DNA of 35,314 bases from Penium margaritaceum (Eukaryota; Streptophyta; Zygnematophyceae; Desmidiales; Peniaceae): positions 87,206 through 122,519 of the forward strand of contig SZWC01007335.1 in NCBI GenBank assembly GCA_023375785.1, in the 5' to 3' direction. The notes beneath the pieces were generated by a model, which did not search any database, had not been told where the DNA came from, and saw only the letters and a list, made by a program, of their open reading frames with translations. The translations under genes were made by a program, and so were the position numbers. Positions 28,503 to 35,314 of this stretch are shown piece by piece (positions within the stretch are counted from its first letter, which is position 1; each line of letters begins with the position of its first letter).

Positions 28503-29790
28503 NTCCATCCCCACAGCCCCCCTCTCCTACCTCACCCAACGACCACAAAACAACATCAAACACATTTCTCAATCCCGTGTACACAAGTACACATTTCTAC
28601 ATACCACCCACACACCAAGCCACACACCTCCACTTACACTCCCCATATACACTTTCCCCCTTCCTCCTCCACCCCACAAACAGTCACCACATCACTCAAA
28701 ACAATATATACAAGTGAATTTCTTTACACACGGCCGACACACTACCGTCCATACACCTCCACATACACTCCCATCATGCACTGTCCACCACCACCTCCCC
28801 TCACCCTCCCCCTTTCTAAACCACGACCAACCTACTCAAAAACATCACTAAAACTAATGTACACAAGTATGATTTTCCAATTATAATCCATACATCCAGT
28901 CATACATATCCACTTATATTCCCCACATACAATGTCCTCCCTTCCGCCACATACTTAACCACCACCCACCAACTCACTTAAAACGAATAGACAAAAGTGT
29001 ACATTTGTATACACAACTCACACATTTGGAAACACATCTCACTTACACTTCCCTCATACACTTCCCAACCACAACTCTCCTTCCCATCTCCCTTGTTGAG
29101 CCACCAACAAAAAGTATTCATCACATCACTCAAACCAGTATACACAAGTACAATTTTCTATACACAACCCATACACCCAACCATAAACCTCTACTCACAA
29201 TCGCCTCATACACTTTCTACCCCCACAACCCCCCTCTCCTACCCCACCCAATGACCACCAACCAACCTCAACACTTTACTCACACTAACAAACACAACTA
29301 CAATTATCTATACACAACCCATAGAGCCAAACATACACCTCCAGTCACACTCCCCACATACACTTTCCATATCCCCCCTCTCGAGATAACGACCACTATC
29401 CACATCACTCAAAACAACATACACAAGTGTATATCTCTTCACGCAACCCACACACCCAACCATGCACCTCTACTCACACTCCCCATATACACTTTCTATA
29501 CCTTCCCCCACCCACCAACGACCACTACCCACATCACCAAAAACATCATACGCAGATGTATATCTCCACACACAACCCACACCGGATCATACACCTCCAC
29601 TCACACTCCCTACATACACTTTCCATACCTCCCTCCTCCACCCAACGACCACTACCCACAGCACTCAAAACAACATACACAAGTGTCTGTCTATACACAC
29701 AACCCATAAATACAACCATACACCTCCACTAACAACCACCAAATAGCCTTTCTTGTAATCACCACTGATGAAATCACTTGAACCAATGTA
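28102..29790 (+). repeat. Satellite C (period about 127-154 bp), almost G-free on this strand
   Basis: Each unit runs roughly: ACACAAGTGTA, a TCTATACACAACCCA phrase, CATACACCTCCACTCACACT, CCCCATATACACTTTCC, a C-rich stretch, then CACATCACTCAAAAC. The CAAGT-equivalent marker lies near 28101, 28231, 28385, 28584, 28711, 28864, 28993, 29145, 29295, 29424, 29553 and 29680. Steps are mostly 127-130 or 150-154 bp; the 199-bp step contains the poly-C tract. ORFs such as 29005-29709 exist only because G, and hence TAG and TGA, is scarce. The units are diverged, so the array is old. Confidence 0.85.
28470..28502 (+). repeat. Poly-C tract of 33 bases ending in an N
   Basis: An uninterrupted C run within the C-rich part of one satellite C unit, followed by an N at 28503. 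Its true length is uncertain. Confidence 0.9.
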
Positions 29791-29883
29791 TTTAATCATA
29801 CTTTGCATGGAAGATTCCTAGTGTACCAGACTACAATATACACACTTCATCTAGTGCATGAAAGTCCTTTGATTAACTCTAGC
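29791..29883. other. Short junction between satellites C and B
   Basis: Roughly 90 bp of non-repetitive sequence (CATACTTTGCATGGAAG onward) joining the two arrays. No gene or motif is recognised. Confidence 0.6.
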
Positions 29884-32800
29884 TCCACAACTCTGGCACA
29901 ACTCTGTCACAACTCTGGCACAACTCTGGCACAACTCTGGCACAACTCTGGCACAACTCTGGCACAACTTGGCACAACTATGGCACAACTCTGGCACAAC
30001 TATAGCACTACTCTGGCACAACTATGGCACAACTCTGGCACAAGTCTGACACAACTCTGGCACAACTCTGGCACAAGTCTGGCACAATTCTGGCACAACT
30101 CTGGCACAACTCTGGCGCAACCCTGGCACAGCTGTGGCATAACTCTGGCACAACTCTGGCACAACGTTCGCACAACTTTGGCACAACTCTAGGACAACTC
30201 TGGCACGACTCTGGCACAACTCTGGCACAACGCTGGCACAACTCTGGCACAACTCTGGCGCAACCCTGGCACAGCTGTGGCATAACTCTGGCACAACTCT
30301 GGCACAACGTTCGCACAACTTTGGCACAACTCTAGGACAACTCTGGCACGACTCTGGCACAACTCTGGCACAACGCTGGCACAACTCTGGCACAACTCTG
30401 GCGCAACCCTGGCACAGCTGTGGCATAACTCTGGCACAACTCTGGCACAACGTTCGCACAACTTTGGCACAACTCTAGGACAACTCTGGCACGACTCTGG
30501 CACAACTCTGGCACAACGCTGGCACAACTCTGGCACAACTCTGGCGCAACCCTGGCACAGCTGTGGCATAACTCTGGCACAACTCTGGCACAACGTTCGC
30601 ACAACTTTGGCACAACTCTAGGACAACTCTGGCACGACTCTGGCACAACTCTGGCACAACGCTGGCACAACTCTGGCACAACTCTGGCGCAACCCTGGCA
30701 CAGCTGTGGCATAACTCTGGCACAACTCTGGCACAACGTTCGCACAACTTTGGCACAACTCTAGGACAACTCTGGCACGACTCTGGCACAACTCTGGCAC
30801 AACGCTGGCACAACTCTGGCACAACTCTGGCGCAACCCTGGCACAGCTGTGGCATAACTCTGGCACAACTCTGGCACAACGTTCGCACAACTTTGGCACA
30901 ACTCTAGGACAACTCTGGCACGACTCTGGCACAACTCTGGCACAACGCTGGCACAACTCTGGCACAACTCTGGCGCAACCCTGGCACAGCTGTGGCATAA
31001 CTCTGGCACAACTCTGGCACAACGTTCGCACAACTTTGGCACAACTCTAGGACAACTCTGGCACGACTCTGGCACAACTCTGGCACAACGCTGGCACAAC
31101 TCTGGCACAACTCTGGCGCAACCCTGGCACAGCTGTGGCATAACTCTGGCACAACTCTGGCACAACGTTCGCACAACTTTGGCACAACTCTAGGACAACT
31201 CTGGCACGACTCTGGCACAACTCTGGCACAACGCTGGCACAACTCTGGCACAACTCTGGCGCAACCCTGGCACAGCTGTGGCATAACTCTGGCACAACTC
31301 TGGCACAACGTTCGCACAACTTTGGCACAACTCTAGGACAACTCTGGCACGACTCTGGCACAACTCTGGCACAACGCTGGCACAACTCTGGCACAACTCT
31401 GGCGCAACCCTGGCACAGCTGTGGCATAACTCTGGCACAACTCTGGCACAACGTTCGCACAACTTTGGCACAACTCTAGGACAACTCTGGCACGACTCTG
31501 GCACAACTCTGGCACAACGCTGGCACAACTCTGGCACAACTCTGGCGCAACCCTGGCACAGCTGTGGCATAACTCTGGCACAACTCTGGCACAACGTTCG
31601 CACAACTTTGGCACAACTCTAGGACAACTCTGGCACGACTCTGGCACAACTCTGGCACAACGCTGGCACAACTCTGGCACAACTCTGGCGCAACCCTGGC
31701 ACAGCTGTGGCATAACTCTGGCACAACTCTGGCACAACGTTCGCACAACTTTGGCACAACTCTAGGACAACTCTGGCACGACTCTGGCACAACTCTGGCA
31801 CAACGCTGGCACAACTCTGGCACAACTCTGGCGCAACCCTGGCACAGCTGTGGCATAACTCTGGCACAACTCTGGCACAACGTTCGCACAACTTTGGCAC
31901 AACTCTAGGACAACTCTGGCACGACTCTGGCACAACTCTGGCACAACGCTGGCACAACTCTGGCACAACTCTGGCGCAACCCTGGCACAGCTGTGGCATA
32001 ACTCTGGCACAACTCTGGCACAACGTTCGCACAACTTTGGCACAACTCTAGGACAACTCTGGCACGACTCTGGCACAACTCTGGCACAACGCTGGCACAA
32101 CTCTGGCACAACTCTGGCGCAACCCTGGCACAGCTGTGGCATAACTCTGGCACAACTCTGGCACAACGTTCGCACAACTTTGGCACAACTCTAGGACAAC
32201 TCTGGCACGACTCTGGCACAACTCTGGCACAACGCTGGCACAACTCTGGCACAACTCTGGCGCAACCCTGGCACAGCTGTGGCATAACTCTGGCACAACT
32301 CTGGCACAACGTTCGCACAACTTTGGCACAACTCTAGGACAACTCTGGCACGACTCTGGCACAACTCTGGCACAACGCTGGCACAACTCTGGCACAACTC
32401 TGGCGCAACCCTGGCACAGCTGTGGCATAACTCTGGCACAACTCTGGCACAACGTTCGCACAACTTTGGCACAACTCTAGGACAACTCTGGCACGACTCT
32501 GGCACAACTCTGGCACAACGCTGGCACAACTCTGGCACAACTCTGGCGCAACCCTGGCACAGCTGTGGCATAACTCTGGCACAACTCTGGCACAACGTTC
32601 GCACAACTTTGGCACAACTCTAGGACAACTCTGGCACGACTCTGGCACAACTCTGGCACAACGCTGGCACAACTCTGGCACAACTCTGGCGCAACCCTGG
32701 CACAGCTGTGGCATAACTCTGGCACAACTCTGGCACAACGTTCGCACAACTTTGGCACAACTCTAGGACAACTCTGGCACGACTCTGGCACAACTCTGGC

Positions 32801-35314
32801 ACAACGCTGGCACAACTCTGGCACAACTCTGGCGCAACCCTGGCACAGCTGTGGCATAACTCTGGCACAACTCTGGCACAACGTTCGCACAACTTTGGCA
32901 CAACTCTAGGACAACTCTGGCACGACTCTGGCACAACTCTGGCACAACGCTGGCACAACTCTGGCACAACTCTGGCGCAACCCTGGCACAGCTGTGGCAT
33001 AACTCTGGCACAACTCTGGCACAACGTTCGCACAACTTTGGCACAACTCTAGGACAACTCTGGCACGACTCTGGCACAACTCTGGCACAACGCTGGCACA
33101 ACTCTGGCACAACTCTGGCGCAACCCTGGCACAGCTGTGGCATAACTCTGGCACAACTCTGGCACAACGTTCGCACAACTTTGGCACAACTCTAGGACAA
33201 CTCTGGCACGACTCTGGCACAACTCTGGCACAACGCTGGCACAACTCTGGCACAACTCTGGCGCAACCCTGGCACAGCTGTGGCATAACTCTGGCACAAC
33301 TCTGGCACAACGTTCGCACAACTTTGGCACAACTCTAGGACAACTCTGGCACGACTCTGGCACAACTCTGGCACAACGCTGGCACAACTCTGGCACAACT
33401 CTGGCGCAACCCTGGCACAGCTGTGGCATAACTCTGGCACAACTCTGGCACAACGTTCGCACAACTTTGGCACAACTCTAGGACAACTCTGGCACGACTC
33501 TGGCACAACTCTGGCACAACGCTGGCACAACTCTGGCACAACTCTGGCGCAACCCTGGCACAGCTGTGGCATAACTCTGGCACAACTCTGGCACAACGTT
33601 CGCACAACTTTGGCACAACTCTAGGACAACTCTGGCACGACTCTGGCACAACTCTGGCACAACGCTGGCACAACTCTGGCACAACTCTGGCGCAACCCTG
33701 GCACAGCTGTGGCATAACTCTGGCACAACTCTGGCACAACGTTCGCACAACTTTGGCACAACTCTAGGACAACTCTGGCACGACTCTGGCACAACTCTGG
33801 CACAACGCTGGCACAACTCTGGCACAACTCTGGCGCAACCCTGGCACAGCTGTGGCATAACTCTGGCACAACTCTGGCACAACGTTCGCACAACTTTGGC
33901 ACAACTCTAGGACAACTCTGGCACGACTCTGGCACAACTCTGGCACAACGCTGGCACAACTCTGGCACAACTCTGGCGCAACCCTGGCACAGCTGTGGCA
34001 TAACTCTGGCACAACTCTGGCACAACGTTCGCACAACTTTGGCACAACTCTAGGACAACTCTGGCACGACTCTGGCACAACTCTGGCACAACGCTGGCAC
34101 AACTCTGGCACAACTCTGGCGCAACCCTGGCACAGCTGTGGCATAACTCTGGCACAACTCTGGCACAACGTTCGCACAACTTTGGCACAACTCTAGGACA
34201 ACTCTGGCACGACTCTGGCACAACTCTGGCACAACTCTGACACAACCATGGCACAACTCTGGCACAACTCCGGCACAACTCTGGCACAACTCTGGCACAA
34301 CTCTGGAACAACTCTCGCATAACCCTGGCACGACTCTTTTATAGCTCTGGCACAGGTCTGGCCCAACACTGACATAGCCATGGCACAACTCTGGCACAAC
34401 TCTGGCACAACTCTGGCACAACTCTGGCACAACTCTGGCACAACTCTGGGACAAATCTGGTATAACCCTGGCACAACTGTGGCACAACTCTGGGAGAACT
34501 CCGGCACAACTCTGGCACAAATTTGGGACAACTCTGGCACAAGTCTGGCACGAGTCTGGTACAAGTCTGGCACGACTCTGGCACAACTCTGGCACAACTA
34601 TGGCACAACTCGGCACAACTCTGGAACAACTCTGGCACAAGTCTGGCACAACTCTGGCACAATTCTTGCACAACTATGGCACAACTCTGGCACAACGTTG
34701 GCACAACTCTGGCACGACTCTGGCACAACTCCGGCACAACTCTGGCACAACTCTGGCACAACTATGGCACAACTCTGGAACAATTCTGGCACAACTCTGG
34801 CACAACTCTGGTACAACTATTGCACAACTCTAGCATGACTCTGGAACACCTCTTGCACAACTCTGGCACATCTCTGACACAACTCTGGCACAACCATGGG
34901 AGAACTCTGGCACAACTCTGTGACAACTCTGGCACAAGTACGGCACAACTCTGGCACAACTCTGGCACAACTCTGGCACAACTATTGCACAACTCTGGCA
35001 CAACTATTGTATAACCCTGGCACAACTCTTGCAGAACTCTGGCACGGCTCTGGCCCAACACTGGCACAACTCTGGCACAACTCTGGCACAACTCTGGCAC
35101 AACTCTGGCACAACTCTGGCACAACTCTGGCACAACTCTGGCACAACTCTGGCACAACTCTGGTATAACTCTGGCACAACTCTGGCACAACTGTGGGAGA
35201 ACTCTGGCACAACTCTGGCACAACTTTGCCACAACTCTGGCACAACTCTGGCACGACTCTAGCACAAGTCTGGCACGACTATGGCACAACTCTGGCACAA
35301 CTCTGGCACAACTC
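29884..35314 (+). repeat. Satellite B, second block (runs off the window)
   Basis: About 5.4 kb of the 11-bp CTGGCACAACT unit, the same family and strand as 1247-2260 and inverted relative to satellite A. 29884-30089 and 34236-35314 are heterogeneous; the centre is a homogenised higher-order array. No frame on either strand meets a stop in the consensus, which explains the many overlapping 70-207-codon ORFs (L-A-Q-L-W-H-N-S-G-T-T on plus, C-Q-S-C-A-R-V-V-P-E-L on minus). They have no start context, domain or codon bias and are not genes. Confidence 0.95.
30090..34235 (+). repeat. 143-bp higher-order repeat in satellite B, about 29 copies
   Basis: The marker ACAACGTTCG occurs first at 30161 and last at 34165, every 143 bp (13 units of 11 bp), giving 29 occurrences. 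The identical region spans 4146 bp, almost exactly 29 x 143. Each unit carries the same private variants in the same order (AACGTTCGCAC, CTCTAGGACAACT, GGCACGACT, AACGCTGG, GGCGCAACCCTGG, CACAGCTGTGGCATAAC). I saw no difference between units, and the conceptual translations of the interior units are identical. This indicates very recent amplification or homogenisation; copy number may be affected by assembly. Confidence 0.95.

Noticed and set aside
29005..29709. 234-codon ORF rich in T, H and P
   Set aside because: It follows satellite C units and is open only because G-containing stops are rare on this strand.
30008..34673. About thirty overlapping 137-codon minus-strand ORFs
   Set aside because: They are the same 143-bp repeat read repeatedly, each overlapping the next; not a gene family.

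Overview
This is a eukaryotic repeat-dominated window with no host gene that I can support. The only protein-coding material is two transposable elements: a decayed hAT-type DNA transposon and a complete, target-site-flanked Ty1/copia LTR retrotransposon. Everything else is tandem repeat or featureless DNA. The copia polyprotein and the BED/DUF659/hAT-dimerisation transposase resemble elements common in green plants. I infer a streptophyte or charophyte-like green lineage, but nothing here (no rRNA, tRNA or host gene) proves it. The N gaps at 11554-11582, 22622 and 28503 show a draft assembly, and two of them are flanked by false-looking duplications.

Layout. 1-1246: satellite A, an 11-bp minisatellite with consensus CTAGTTGCGCC. 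1247-2260: satellite B, an 11-bp minisatellite CTGGCACAACT, holding a 165-bp (15 x 11) higher-order repeat. 2261-8881: satellite A with kilobase-scale higher-order structure. 8882-12870: an island with the broken hAT transposase. 12871-20830: satellite A again, ending in an 11-copy 77-bp (7 x 11) array. 20831-21640: unique AT-rich DNA without a recognisable gene. 21641-22061 and 28102-29790: satellite C, a pyrimidine/A-rich, almost G-free repeat with steps of about 127-130 and 150-154 bp. 22062-28101: the copia element, inserted in satellite C with TSD TATAC, 721-bp LTRs (after collapsing an assembly duplication), a PBS matching the initiator tRNA-Met anticodon arm, gag-PR-IN-RT-RNaseH with one in-frame TAG, and a polypurine tract. 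29884-35314 (window end): satellite B again, with about 29 apparently identical copies of a 143-bp (13 x 11) unit.

How it fits together. Satellites A and B appear to be two branches of one 11-bp family in opposite orientation: the reverse complement of B is AGTTGTGCCAG, against AGTTGCGCCCT in A. A is old and heterogeneous, with variants dominated by CpG decay. B has no CpG in its core unit and is freshly homogenised at 30.1-34.2 kb. A carries CTAG in every unit and so closes all six reading frames. B has no stop in any of the six frames, so it produces long meaningless ORFs on both strands. The transposons are later insertions. Their lesions (three in-frame TAG/TAA and a frameshift in hAT; one TAG and several altered motif residues in copia) fit decay in silenced repeat chromatin. 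I found no new enzymatic or defence system; the most notable material is the satellite architecture and the unusual copia primer site.
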